DNA of 64,000 nucleotides from Pseudomonas oryzicola. GTDB taxonomy: Bacteria > Pseudomonadota > Gammaproteobacteria > Pseudomonadales > Pseudomonadaceae. Shown piece by piece: positions 28,652 through 36,816 of this stretch. Position 1 is the stretch's first letter; every line of letters starts with the position of its first letter. The translations under genes and the position numbers were made by a program. The stretch lies in NCBI RefSeq assembly GCF_014269185.2, contig NZ_JABWRZ020000001.1, forward strand, positions 1,079,001 to 1,143,000, read 5' to 3'. The notes beneath the pieces are model-generated. The model saw nothing but the letters and a program-made list of their open reading frames with translations, searched no databases and had not been told where the DNA came from.

Positions 28652-29818
28652 TTACAGCCCACGGGCCATGGCTTTGTCGATCAGCCAGTTCAGCGAGGGG
28701 CCACGGTCGCTGTTGACCGACGCCGGGCGCCCGGCCAGTTCGGCAGGCATGGTGCTGTCGGGCTTGATCTGCACACGAATGTCGGAGGCCAGGTCTTCGC
28801 TGTTGAGGCTGGCGCTGCTGACGATCTGGCCGGTGCGCACTTCGTCTTCGCCGGCTACCTGGAAGTTGACCCGGGTACCTGGCTTGACCTCGTCGAACTG
28901 GCGGTAGCTGAAACGCGCCTCGACCATCGGGTTGGTGGTACGCGGGATCAGCTGGAAGATCGGTTGGCCCTTGGCCGCGTACTGGCCGTTGTCCACCAGC
29001 TGGCGGGCGACCACGCAATCACAGGGGCTGGTGAGGGTGCCGGACAGCTGCTTGCCGAACAGTTCCTCGATCTTGGCCGGCTCCAGCTGTGCGTCTTCCA
29101 GGTTGCCCTTGAGCATGTCCAGCATGCTGGTGGTGAAGGTGGCCAGTGGCGCACCTTTGCCGATCATCCCGCCGCTGTCGACCAGGCTGCTCACGGTGCC
29201 GTCGCGCGGCATGGTGATGGTGGTGGTCGGTACCGCCACCACGCCGGCTTCGGCGTGGCTGACGAAGTACATGCCGTACAGCGACTTGGCGACGAAGCCG
29301 AAGGCGGCGACGCCGACCACGAACACGCCGAGGGTGACGGTGACCGCCTTGAGACGGCCGAATGCGCTCAGGCCACTGCCGCCGTCCTTCTGCTTGCGTG
29401 CCTTGGTGAAGTTGTCGCGCTGCAGGGTGCTGAGCACGTCGCCGACGCTGATCAGCTCACCCGACAGGTGGGTGGTGATGATGTGTCGCAGGGTGGCGAT
29501 GTCACGTGGCTCCAGGTTCTGGAACTGCGCGCCGGTACGGCCGCTGTCCGGGTGGTAGGAGCGCACCTGGAACTCGATGTCCATCGACAGGCCGAGGTTG
29601 TCGACCGTGAACTGCAGCCGCCCGCGCAGCACATCGCCAACCGACAGGGGTTGCTTGGTGTGGAAGCTCAGGCCACCGGCGGAGAGGTCGTCGACCTTCA
29701 CATCGTGGGCCTGGCGCTGAGGGTCCAGGAACCGCAGCTTGGCGGGGATGCGTACCCGGGCATGCTGGCGCTGGGCTTCGGACTCATGCACGACGTTGAC
29801 GTTCACGGCGGTATTCAT
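28652..29818 (-). CDS. alg44: Cyclic-di-GMP-binding alginate copolymerase Alg44
   Basis: The 388-residue inner-membrane protein has an N-terminal PilZ domain, one membrane helix (about 158-183) and an HlyD-like periplasmic part. Both PilZ motifs are intact: R17-x-x-x-R21 and D44-x-S46-x-x-G49, so c-di-GMP binding, which activates polymerisation, should be retained. It starts MNTAVNVNVVHESE and sits just after alg8. Confidence 0.96.
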   Translation of the reverse strand: MNTAVNVNVVHESEAQRQHARVRIPAKLRFLDPQRQAHDVKVDDLSAGGLSFHTKQPLSVGDVLRGRLQFTVDNLGLSMDIEFQVRSYHPDSGRTGAQFQNLEPRDIATLRHIITTHLSGELISVGDVLSTLQRDNFTKARKQKDGGSGLSAFGRLKAVTVTLGVFVVGVAAFGFVAKSLYGMYFVSHAEAGVVAVPTTTITMPRDGTVSSLVDSGGMIGKGAPLATFTTSMLDMLKGNLEDAQLEPAKIEELFGKQLSGTLTSPCDCVVARQLVDNGQYAAKGQPIFQLIPRTTNPMVEARFSYRQFDEVKPGTRVNFQVAGEDEVRTGQIVSSASLNSEDLASDIRVQIKPDSTMPAELAGRPASVNSDRGPSLNWLIDKAMARGL

Positions 29819-29854
29819 GTGGTTTGTTCCTGTTAGTTCCGATCCGGGTTGGGC

Positions 29855-31345
29855 TCACACGACCATGAACAGCACAGCGACGAAGATGCTGGCAGCCGAG
29901 AAGGTCATGGTCCGCGAGGACCAGGTGTTGAACCATTGTTGAAAACTGGCGAGGTCACGCTTGAGGGCAGTGGGCTGACGCGTCCAGGACTGTTTGTCGA
30001 GGCGGAAGAACACGTAGATCTTCATCAGCGCGCCGATGATCTGGTTGTAATAGAGAATCAGCGGGTAGGCCGGGCCGACGTTGTGGCCGGAGCACAGCAG
30101 CATGATGGTGAGGATCAGGCGGGTGATGCCGATCCACAGCAGGTACACCAGCAGGTAGCCCATGCCGAACTTGAGGCTGGCGATCACCGCCACGGTCAGG
30201 CCCAGCAGGCTGGTCCACATCGACACGCGCTGGTCGAACAGCACGATGCTGGTGAACAGCCCCAGGCGGCGCAGGCCCAGGCCCAGCGCACGAGAGTTCT
30301 GCCGCAGGTTGTTGCCATACCAGCGGTACATCAGCTTGCGGCTGGCCTTGAGGAAGCTTTTCTCCGGCGGGTGCTCGACCGTGTTGATGGCGGCATCCGG
30401 CACGTAGAAGGTGTCGTAGCCCAGGCGCATCAGGCTGAACCAGCTGGACTTGTCGTCACCGGTGAGGAACTTGAAGCGGCCCAGGCGCCAGTGCATCAGC
30501 GAGTCGCTTTCGACGTCGGCGATGAACTCCGGGTTGGTCACCACGCTGGCGCGGAACATCGACATGCGCCCGGTCATGGTCAGCACGCGCTTGGACAGGG
30601 CCATCGAGCACATGTTGATATGGCGCTGGGCGAAGCGCAGCTTGTGCCACTCGCTCATGATGTAGCCGCCACGCACTTCGCAGAACTCGTTGGTGGTCAG
30701 GCCGCCGACGTTGGGGAACAGCTTGAACCACGGCACGGTCTTGCGGACCACGCCGTCGCCGAGCACGGTGTCACCGTCGATCACGGCGACCACGGCGTTG
30801 TCGTCCGGCAGCATGCGCGAGATGGCACGGAAGCCATAGGCCAGGCCGTCACGCTTGCCGGTACCGGCGATGCGCACGATGTCCAGCTTGACGTGGGCGG
30901 GCGGGTTGTATTTGGCCCACAGGCTTTTCACCAGCAGTTCGTCCGACATTTCCACCAGCGAGCAGACCACGGTGGTAGGGAAACCACAGTTGATCGCCTC
31001 GCGGATCACCGAGCTGTACACCTGGGCGGTGGTCAGGGCTTCGATACGGAAGCTGGTCACCATCAGGTACACGTGCGACGGGTCGGCGGCATTGCCCATC
31101 TTCTGTACCTTGCGGCGCAGGTACGGGTACACGCCGTAGAGGAAGATCATGCCGCGGATGAAATGGGTGGCGCCCATGGAATAGCGCCAGATGCCGACTG
31201 CGCCGACCAGGAAGATGAAGTGCTTCGACTGCGAGTCGAAGATATCGGCTGGCAGGGCCAGGGCGATCAGCATGAGCAGGCTCATGTAGAGCAGCCACCC
31301 GGCGCACTGCAACAGCACTGTCTGGAGCCTTTGCATGTTCAGCAT
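29855..31345 (-). CDS. alg8: Alginate polymerase glycosyltransferase Alg8
   Basis: The 496-residue GT2 enzyme polymerises GDP-mannuronate at the inner membrane. N-terminal helices (about 12-65) precede the catalytic domain, which contains the metal motif in [14 protein letters not shown] (about 190) and TGDDKSSWF (about 300). Further helices follow (about 370-490). Together with Alg44 it makes the polymer. It lies between algD and alg44. Confidence 0.96.
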   Translation of the reverse strand: MLNMQRLQTVLLQCAGWLLYMSLLMLIALALPADIFDSQSKHFIFLVGAVGIWRYSMGATHFIRGMIFLYGVYPYLRRKVQKMGNAADPSHVYLMVTSFRIEALTTAQVYSSVIREAINCGFPTTVVCSLVEMSDELLVKSLWAKYNPPAHVKLDIVRIAGTGKRDGLAYGFRAISRMLPDDNAVVAVIDGDTVLGDGVVRKTVPWFKLFPNVGGLTTNEFCEVRGGYIMSEWHKLRFAQRHINMCSMALSKRVLTMTGRMSMFRASVVTNPEFIADVESDSLMHWRLGRFKFLTGDDKSSWFSLMRLGYDTFYVPDAAINTVEHPPEKSFLKASRKLMYRWYGNNLRQNSRALGLGLRRLGLFTSIVLFDQRVSMWTSLLGLTVAVIASLKFGMGYLLVYLLWIGITRLILTIMLLCSGHNVGPAYPLILYYNQIIGALMKIYVFFRLDKQSWTRQPTALKRDLASFQQWFNTWSSRTMTFSAASIFVAVLFMVV

Positions 31346-31422
31346 CCGTCGAGAATTCGGGAAAGGGTGGGCGACGCAGGTATCACCTTGGTAGGCAACA
31401 CCTGCGCCGCCGGCGCCTGCTG

Positions 31423-32739
31423 TTACCAGCAGATGCCTTCGGTACGGCTGGTAGCGCAGGTCGGTTTGCTCATGAAACCAACCAGGTCGATCACGTGCTT
31501 GCCGGCCGGCGCTTGCTCGGCAAGTGCGCGGAACTGCTCGTCACGGTTGCCCAGGACGATGATGTCGGCGTTGTCGATGACCTTCTGGAAGTCGGCGTTG
31601 AGCAGCGACGACACGTGCGGGATCTTCGACTCGATGTAGTCCTTGTTGGCGCCGTGGACACGGGCGTACTGGACGTTCTCGTCGTAGATGTCCAGTTGGT
31701 AGCCCTTGCCGATCAGGCGTTCGGCCAGTTCCACCAGCGGGCTTTCGCGCAGGTCGTCGGTGCCGGCCTTGAAGCTCAGGCCGAGCAGGGCGACCTTGCG
31801 CTTGTCGTGGGCTTCGATCAGCTCGAAGGCGTTCTGCACCTGCGATTCATTGCTGCGCATCAGCGAGTCGAGCAGTGGCGCGCGGACATCCAGGCTGGCG
31901 GCGCGGTAGGTGAGGGCGCGCACATCCTTGGGCAGGCACGAGCCGCCGAAGGCGAAGCCAGGGCGCATGTAGTACTGGGACAGGTTCAGCACCTTGTCCT
32001 GGCACACCACGTCCATCACCTCACGGCCATCCACGCCCACCGCCTTGGCAATGTTGCCGATCTCGTTGGCGAAGGTGACTTTGGTGGCGTGCCACACGTT
32101 GCAGGTGTACTTGATCATCTCGGCCACTTCGATCGGCTTGCGGATGACCGGGGCGTCGAGTTCTTCGTACAGCGCTTGCAGAATGTCGCCGCTGGCGCTG
32201 TCCAGTTCACCGATGACGGTCATTGGCGGGTGGTCGTAATCCTTGATCGCGGTGCTTTCACGCAGGAACTCCGGGTTCACCGCAACGCCGAAATCGACGC
32301 CGGCCTTTTTGCCCGAGCAGTCTTCGAGGATCGGGATCACCACATTCTTCACGGTGCCCGGCAGCACGGTGCTGCGCACCACGATGGTGTGGCGGCGATC
32401 GCTGTCGCGCAGTACGTAGCCGATTTCGCGGCACACCGACTCGATGTATTCAAGGCCCAGGTCGCCGTTCTTCTTGCTCGGGGTCCCCACGCAGATCATC
32501 GACACGTCGCTGGCACGAATGGCTTCGGCGAAGTCGGTGGTACCGCGCAGGCGGCCGTTGGCGATGCCCTGTTGCAGCAGTGCTTCCAGGCCAGGTTCGA
32601 CGATGGGCGACTTGCCCTGATTGATCAGGTCGATCTTGGTGCTGGACACGTCCACACCGATCACTTCATGGCCTCGCGCCGTCAGGCAGCCTGCACAGAC
32701 TGCACCCACATAACCCAAACCAAAGATGCTGATACGCAT
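31423..32739 (-). CDS. algD: GDP-mannose 6-dehydrogenase AlgD
   Basis: The 438-residue enzyme oxidises GDP-mannose to GDP-mannuronate, the committed step of alginate synthesis. The NAD-binding motif is [17 protein letters not shown] (1-17), and the catalytic cysteine is in [14 protein letters not shown] (about 268). I use ATG 32739, with GAGGTG upstream, rather than an in-frame start three codons earlier. It heads the operon; its promoter lies far upstream (33206-33178). Confidence 0.97.
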   Translation of the reverse strand: MRISIFGLGYVGAVCAGCLTARGHEVIGVDVSSTKIDLINQGKSPIVEPGLEALLQQGIANGRLRGTTDFAEAIRASDVSMICVGTPSKKNGDLGLEYIESVCREIGYVLRDSDRRHTIVVRSTVLPGTVKNVVIPILEDCSGKKAGVDFGVAVNPEFLRESTAIKDYDHPPMTVIGELDSASGDILQALYEELDAPVIRKPIEVAEMIKYTCNVWHATKVTFANEIGNIAKAVGVDGREVMDVVCQDKVLNLSQYYMRPGFAFGGSCLPKDVRALTYRAASLDVRAPLLDSLMRSNESQVQNAFELIEAHDKRKVALLGLSFKAGTDDLRESPLVELAERLIGKGYQLDIYDENVQYARVHGANKDYIESKIPHVSSLLNADFQKVIDNADIIVLGNRDEQFRALAEQAPAGKHVIDLVGFMSKPTCATSRTEGICW

Positions 32740-33177
32740 CGCTATCACCTCATGTGTTTATCACGTCGGCGCCTCCGCAGAGAGCCGGACTGGGTTGATT
32801 AACAACAGTTTTCGGGCGCACGGATCCATGGCGAATGCACACTTCGCCGAGCGCAGGCAAAATAAATCCGGAGCGCAAAAGTTATGCACTCAAACTTGGC
32901 AGTAAAAGGCCATCAATTAAAAAACGTGCCCTGGAATGCAGCCGTCTTTATTGCAATGCGCTACCTGGCGCGTTGCTGTGCTTGTTCTTTCAACTGGAAA
33001 AACCCTTTGAAATCAACCACTAGGACGAATTGTAAGGGACGCGTCTCTCCTGCATGGACAGGGGCTCGGGGTGTGCCCGTTATACCTGTCGAAGTTATTA
33101 GGGCGGGTAGTGGATACCTGCCATTGTCATCTGTAAGTCATCTCGTACAGCCCGGGGGCAGGAAAATCGTTACGGCA

Positions 33178-33206
33178 CTATGAGCGATTCGGCGTAGCAG
33201 AAGTTC
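33178..33206 (-). promoter_or_regulatory. AlgU (sigma-22)-type promoter of algD
   Basis: On the minus strand GGAACTT is followed, after a 17-base spacer, by TCATAG. The P. aeruginosa algD promoter, from memory, is GAACTT, 17 bases, then TCCTATC, so both boxes and the spacing fit. The start of transcription would be near 33172, giving a leader of about 430 bases, comparable with the long leader known in P. aeruginosa. Confidence 0.75.
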
Positions 33207-33285
33207 CGGGTCGGTTCGGCCCGGATGAAAGATTTCTAAATATTTTTTCAGTGGCGCACAGATTTCAATCTGATAGCACGCAGGT

Positions 33286-33314
33286 GTTTCGCCCCGATAT
33301 ATAAAGGGCGAAAC
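33286..33314. promoter_or_regulatory. 9-bp palindrome upstream of algD promoter
   Basis: GTTTCGCCC and GGGCGAAAC form a perfect inverted repeat separated by 11 A+T-rich bases. It lies about 80 bases upstream of the predicted -35 box. It has no T-tract, so an operator is more likely than a terminator. The binding protein is unknown. Confidence 0.5.
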
Positions 33315-33375
33315 TGTTGCGAGATATTTTTTTGCCAGCATCTGAAAAAAATTTTCAAAATTCGTCAAAAAAGGT

Positions 33376-33384
33376 ACGAACGGT
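33376..33384 (-). promoter_or_regulatory. AlgR-like binding site
   Basis: The minus strand reads ACCGTTCGT, matching nine of ten bases of the AlgR consensus ACCGTTCGTC as I recall it. It is about 205 bases upstream of the predicted algD start. A single short match could be chance. Confidence 0.4.
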
Positions 33385-33666
33385 CTTATGGCGTTTGGCG
33401 ATAAGGGTGGGCGTGATGGTTTTTTGGCGTCGAACAAATGACATGATGGCAATGTGAAGCCGGTTCTGGACGGATGCAGCATTAACACATGCGGAAACAC
33501 ATGATGGCCACATGAATGCTAAGGCTTTTACCGCATTGGCCGTTACCCCCTCTGGACGCTCTGCGGAGCTGTTCATGAACGAAGGAGCGTCTTGGGCAGC
33601 CTCGGGCCACTGGCCACCGAGGGCGTCTCATCCATTCATCACATGGAAGAGACGAGAGAACGCCAA

Positions 33667-34107
33667 ATGAAGAAGACATCGCAAATCCTGATCGCCGGCG
33701 GTTCCTTGTTGCTGGCTGGCATGGTGCAGGCGGGGCCTCCCGTAGACGTGACCATCAAGAACCTTGGTTCACAACCCGCAACCATGACCTTGGTGACCTC
33801 CAATGAGAGTTCTACCTACCAGATTGCCAACCCCCAACCGTCGAAGACCATCCAACCGGGCGCTTCGACCTTCATGCGGGTCCAGCGTGTCATCAGCCCG
33901 GATGTGAACGCTGCCATGATCCGATACACCATAGGCGGAAAAACGTGCGCATTTGGCACGACATTCCAGCTGAAAACGTCAGCGAATGGAATCAAACAGC
34001 CCGTTTGGACCAAGACTGCGACTCCGAGCGGTGGTGCGATCTGCACGGCTACCATTACCGGAACCGCTGCGGATTATTCGTGGAAAGTTGAGTTTACCCT
34101 GAAGTAG
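33667..34107 (+). CDS. Small secreted beta-rich protein of unknown function
   Basis: I do not recognise the family. The 146-residue product has a textbook signal peptide (MKKTSQILIAGGSLLLAGMVQA) and a mature part of about 124 residues beginning GPPVDVTIKNLG. The mature part is rich in T, S, V and I in strand-like runs (ATMTLVTSNES, ATITGTAADYSWKVEFTLK), so it is probably an all-beta sandwich. Two cysteines (GKTCAFG and GAICTAT) could form one disulfide. It is the first gene of an accessory cluster and is followed after 96 bases by another unknown gene and an ABC export system. It could be exported further or bind a surface ligand; that is speculation. Confidence 0.75.
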   Translation: MKKTSQILIAGGSLLLAGMVQAGPPVDVTIKNLGSQPATMTLVTSNESSTYQIANPQPSKTIQPGASTFMRVQRVISPDVNAAMIRYTIGGKTCAFGTTFQLKTSANGIKQPVWTKTATPSGGAICTATITGTAADYSWKVEFTLK

Positions 34108-34203
34108 GCGGTCGACAAATGACTGCACTTCCTGCGGACAAGCCTGGGAGTGCAGTTTGGGAAGGCCGCTGTCTCAATTTGCGCAGGGAAATGAGGTGTC
34201 ATC

Positions 34204-34992
34204 ATGGATATGATCAATGGTCGCATTGTTACTGGTAATGCATTTGGTGCTGTGACGCGAATTCGGCAAATAGAAGGTGATGTCAATGCCGAGCAGTCGC
34301 TAGTTGCGGGTAGCCGAGAACAAGTAGAGGAAGAATATCTGTCTGGCTTGGCAAAGAAGCTAAGTATTGCTGCCGAGCTGGCAGCGCAGCGCGATAGCCG
34401 CCACTCACGGAAGGAACTGGCGGAATTGGCTACCAGTATCATCGACAGACTTGGAGGCCTAACTTACTCATTAGCAAAGGATTTTTACGATTCGCAACTA
34501 CCTGAAACGCAGGATCTGGAGTGGCTTGAGCGTGCCCGTCAGGCCAATGCTTTTGCCAAGGGAAAAGCAGAGAATCCATTTAAGGGATTCTCACGCGAGC
34601 AACTCAGCCTCATTGTATATGACGAAAGCGGTGCCTTTACCGTCAGTGAACGTCGCGCCGCGTTGGCAGAGAAGACAGAACTGCACAACCAGTGGGCGCA
34701 ACACATGATCGAAAAGATGAATGTGGAGTATCAGCAGACGAGGCGAAATGATGGCGGATTGCGCGAAATATTAGATTTCTATAACTCGTTGCCACCTATT
34801 GAAGTGGCAGAGTATGGGAACTATGAGGCCCAGATCATGAGGCAACTATCCATGTATGAGGTGGAATGGCCAGAATTTGATACGTCATTGGTCAATATGA
34901 TCGCAAATGAATGGGGAACCAGAGAAAAGGCATCGCTCGAGCCGTTCGAGCGGATGGAGGCAGGCACTGCCGAGGAGGGCATGACAGAGTGA
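34204..34992 (+). CDS. Cysteine-free helical protein of unknown function, possible export substrate
   Basis: I do not recognise the function. The 262-residue protein starts MDMINGRIVTGNAFG and has no signal peptide, membrane helix or cysteine. Residues about 38-95 look strongly helical and charged; a conserved-looking middle block is NPFKGFSREQLSLIVYDES (about 124-142) followed by AFTVSERRAALAEK. G+C is visibly lower than in its neighbours, and it uses codons such as ATA, TTA and AGA, which suggests transfer. GAGGTG precedes the ATG. Its stop overlaps the GTG of the ABC ATPase (GTGA), so the two are coupled. Lack of Cys and of a signal peptide, next to an exporter, would fit a secreted substrate; a cytosolic partner is equally possible. 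Confidence 0.72.
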   Translation: MDMINGRIVTGNAFGAVTRIRQIEGDVNAEQSLVAGSREQVEEEYLSGLAKKLSIAAELAAQRDSRHSRKELAELATSIIDRLGGLTYSLAKDFYDSQLPETQDLEWLERARQANAFAKGKAENPFKGFSREQLSLIVYDESGAFTVSERRAALAEKTELHNQWAQHMIEKMNVEYQQTRRNDGGLREILDFYNSLPPIEVAEYGNYEAQIMRQLSMYEVEWPEFDTSLVNMIANEWGTREKASLEPFERMEAGTAEEGMTE

Positions 34993-35654
34993 CGCGAAGT
35001 ATAGTCATGCAAGGCATTACACGCTGGATAGGCAACGAAGGTATTTTGCGTGATGTGTCGCTTTCACTTCACGCAGGTCAATCCTGCGCCATCACCGGCC
35101 CCTCTGGTTCAGGCAAAAGCACCTTACTCAACCTGATCGGCCTGCTCGACCAGCCGTGCCGGGGGCGGCTGGTACTGGACGGTTGCGACATGATGCATGC
35201 CACTGCCGACCAACGTGCCATCACCCGAAACCGCCTGCTGGGTTTCGTGTTCCAGAGCTTCAATCTGCTGCCCCGCCTGTCCATTCTCGACAATGTCGCG
35301 TTGCCGTTGAGTTACCGCGGCGTCGGCCTGGCCTCGGCACGGCAGGCTGCGACGCTGCAGCTGGAAAAAGTCGGCCTGGCCCATCGTGCCCGGAACCGGC
35401 CCGCAGATCTCTCTGGTGGCCAGCGCCAGCGTGTTGCGATCGCCCGGGCGCTGGTCACCGGGCCGCGGATTCTGCTGGCCGACGAGCCCACCGGGAACCT
35501 TGATTGCGAAACGGCTCAGGCGATCATCGAGCTGCTCTGCAGGCTGAATCGTGAGCAGGGCATGACCTTGCTCATGGTTACCCACGACCCGGCCATGGCG
35601 CAGCGCATGCAGCGGCGCCTGCTGGTGCGTGACGGTGGCGTCTTCGATGCCTGA
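34989..35654 (+). CDS. ABC exporter ATPase (MacB/LolD-like)
   Basis: The 221-residue stand-alone nucleotide-binding protein shows Walker [10 protein letters not shown] (about 38), Q-loop VFQSFNLLPR, signature [15 protein letters not shown] (about 140), Walker B ILLADEPTGNLD and the switch histidine in MVTHD. It belongs to the MacB/LolD/FtsE branch. The GTG start overlaps the upstream stop by four bases and has GAGGAGGG upstream; an ATG at 35007 is possible. It overlaps the permease gene by eight bases. Confidence 0.9.
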   Translation: MTRSIVMQGITRWIGNEGILRDVSLSLHAGQSCAITGPSGSGKSTLLNLIGLLDQPCRGRLVLDGCDMMHATADQRAITRNRLLGFVFQSFNLLPRLSILDNVALPLSYRGVGLASARQAATLQLEKVGLAHRARNRPADLSGGQRQRVAIARALVTGPRILLADEPTGNLDCETAQAIIELLCRLNREQGMTLLMVTHDPAMAQRMQRRLLVRDGGVFDA

Positions 35655-36816
35655 GGCCTATGGGCCAAGCTGGCCGCAACGCATTGGCGAGGCACTGGGC
35701 AGCGTGCGGCAGCTGGGCGCCAGAGCCTGGTTGGCACTGTCGGGCATAGCGATTGGCTGCGCCGCGCTGGTGGCTTTGATGAACATCGGCCATGGCGCCG
35801 CGCAGCATGTCCGGCAGATGTTCCAGGGGTTGGGCAGCGACTTGCTGGTGGTCAGTCTGGAGGGCGCTGCCGCGCCGGGCGGCGCTTTGGGTCTGGAGGC
35901 AGAGCCTTGGCCGCCTGGTATTCGAGCAGCGGCACCTTTGGCAACCGCCGTGCAGGCGCTGCAATTCGATAGAACAAGTATCGAGGTCATGGTCGCAGGC
36001 AGCACCGCGTACCTGGCCGAGGTTCTGGACCTCGAGGTTGGTCAGGGGCGATTGTTGTCCCGCTACGATGACCAGGCTGCGCATCTGCTGCTGGGGGCTT
36101 CGCTGGCAAGGCAGTTGCGGGCCCGGGTGGGGGATCGCGTGCAGTTGGGCAGTTACCTGTTCGACGTGGTCGGGGTGCTGGGAGGCCGTGGCTACAACCC
36201 CATGCTGCCGGTGAACTTCGACGACGCAGTATTGATGCCTCTGGCCGGCATGCATCGCCTGAGCCCCGCGCCACAGGTCGGAACGCTTGTCGCGTTGGGT
36301 GACGCCGGAGTGGGCCTGACCGAGGTTGGCGCTTCGCTGTCGCACTTTCTGCAAGCACGTTTGCCGAGGCATGAGGTAGATGTCCAGTTGCCCAGGCAAA
36401 TGCTGGAGAGCATGGCCGGCCAGTCGCGGATGATGAGCTGGATGCTCGCGAGCACCGCTGCCATCGCCCTGGTGCTTGGCGGGGTGGGGGTGATGAATGT
36501 CATGGTGATGAATGTGGCGCAGCGCCGTCGGGAAATTGGTGTGAGCGTTGCCTTGGGCGCACGGGGGCGCGACATTGCCTGGTTGTTCCTGCTCGAAGCA
36601 CTGTTGCTAGGGGCAGCCGGCGCGCTGCTTGGCGTCGTGCTCGGCTTGGCCGCTGCCTGGTTGTTCGCGCTGGCTGCCGGGTGGCGCTTTGCCCTGCATG
36701 TCGGGTCGCTGCCGGCAAGCATGGGGGCGTCGCTGGCGCTGGCGCTGTTGTTCGGTCTGCAGCCTGCGTTGGCTGCAGCGCGGCTGCAACCGTTGCTGGC
36801 GTTACGGGATGACTAG
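35647..36816 (+). CDS. MacB-like ABC permease without fused ATPase
   Basis: The 389-residue inner-membrane protein corresponds to the membrane half of MacB: one N-terminal helix (about 27-50), a large periplasmic domain (about 55-265) and three C-terminal helices (about 270-385) with the FtsX-type block QRRREIGVSVALGARGRDI. MacB normally carries its ATPase at the N-terminus; here the two halves are separate genes overlapping by eight bases (ATGCCTGA). This family works by mechanotransmission, pushing periplasmic substrates through a TolC-type channel. The start is ATG 35647. Confidence 0.88.
   Translation: MPEAYGPSWPQRIGEALGSVRQLGARAWLALSGIAIGCAALVALMNIGHGAAQHVRQMFQGLGSDLLVVSLEGAAAPGGALGLEAEPWPPGIRAAAPLATAVQALQFDRTSIEVMVAGSTAYLAEVLDLEVGQGRLLSRYDDQAAHLLLGASLARQLRARVGDRVQLGSYLFDVVGVLGGRGYNPMLPVNFDDAVLMPLAGMHRLSPAPQVGTLVALGDAGVGLTEVGASLSHFLQARLPRHEVDVQLPRQMLESMAGQSRMMSWMLASTAAIALVLGGVGVMNVMVMNVAQRRREIGVSVALGARGRDIAWLFLLEALLLGAAGALLGVVLGLAAAWLFALAAGWRFALHVGSLPASMGASLALALLFGLQPALAAARLQPLLALRDD

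Larger units (their letters stand above)
32740..33666. promoter_or_regulatory. Long divergent intergenic region algD / secreted-protein gene
   Basis: This 927-base region has no convincing gene longer than about 50 codons. The part next to algD (32740 to about 33172) would be a leader of about 430 bases if the predicted promoter is right. Beyond it lie an A+T-rich stretch (about 33230-33365), a 9-bp palindrome (33286-33314) and an AlgR-like site (33376-33384). The far part (33480-33666) must carry the promoter of the divergent cassette, which I cannot place. It is clearly richer in A+T than the neighbouring genes. Confidence 0.7.

Noticed and set aside
33138..33500. 120-codon minus-strand frame upstream of algD.
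   Set aside because: It covers the predicted promoter and palindrome, has poor codon character and no homology I can see.
33512..33670. 52-codon frame just before the secreted-protein gene, with stop overlapping its ATG (ATGA).
   Set aside because: The overlap is suggestive, but there is no ribosome-binding site, the composition looks non-coding, and the protein has no recognisable feature.
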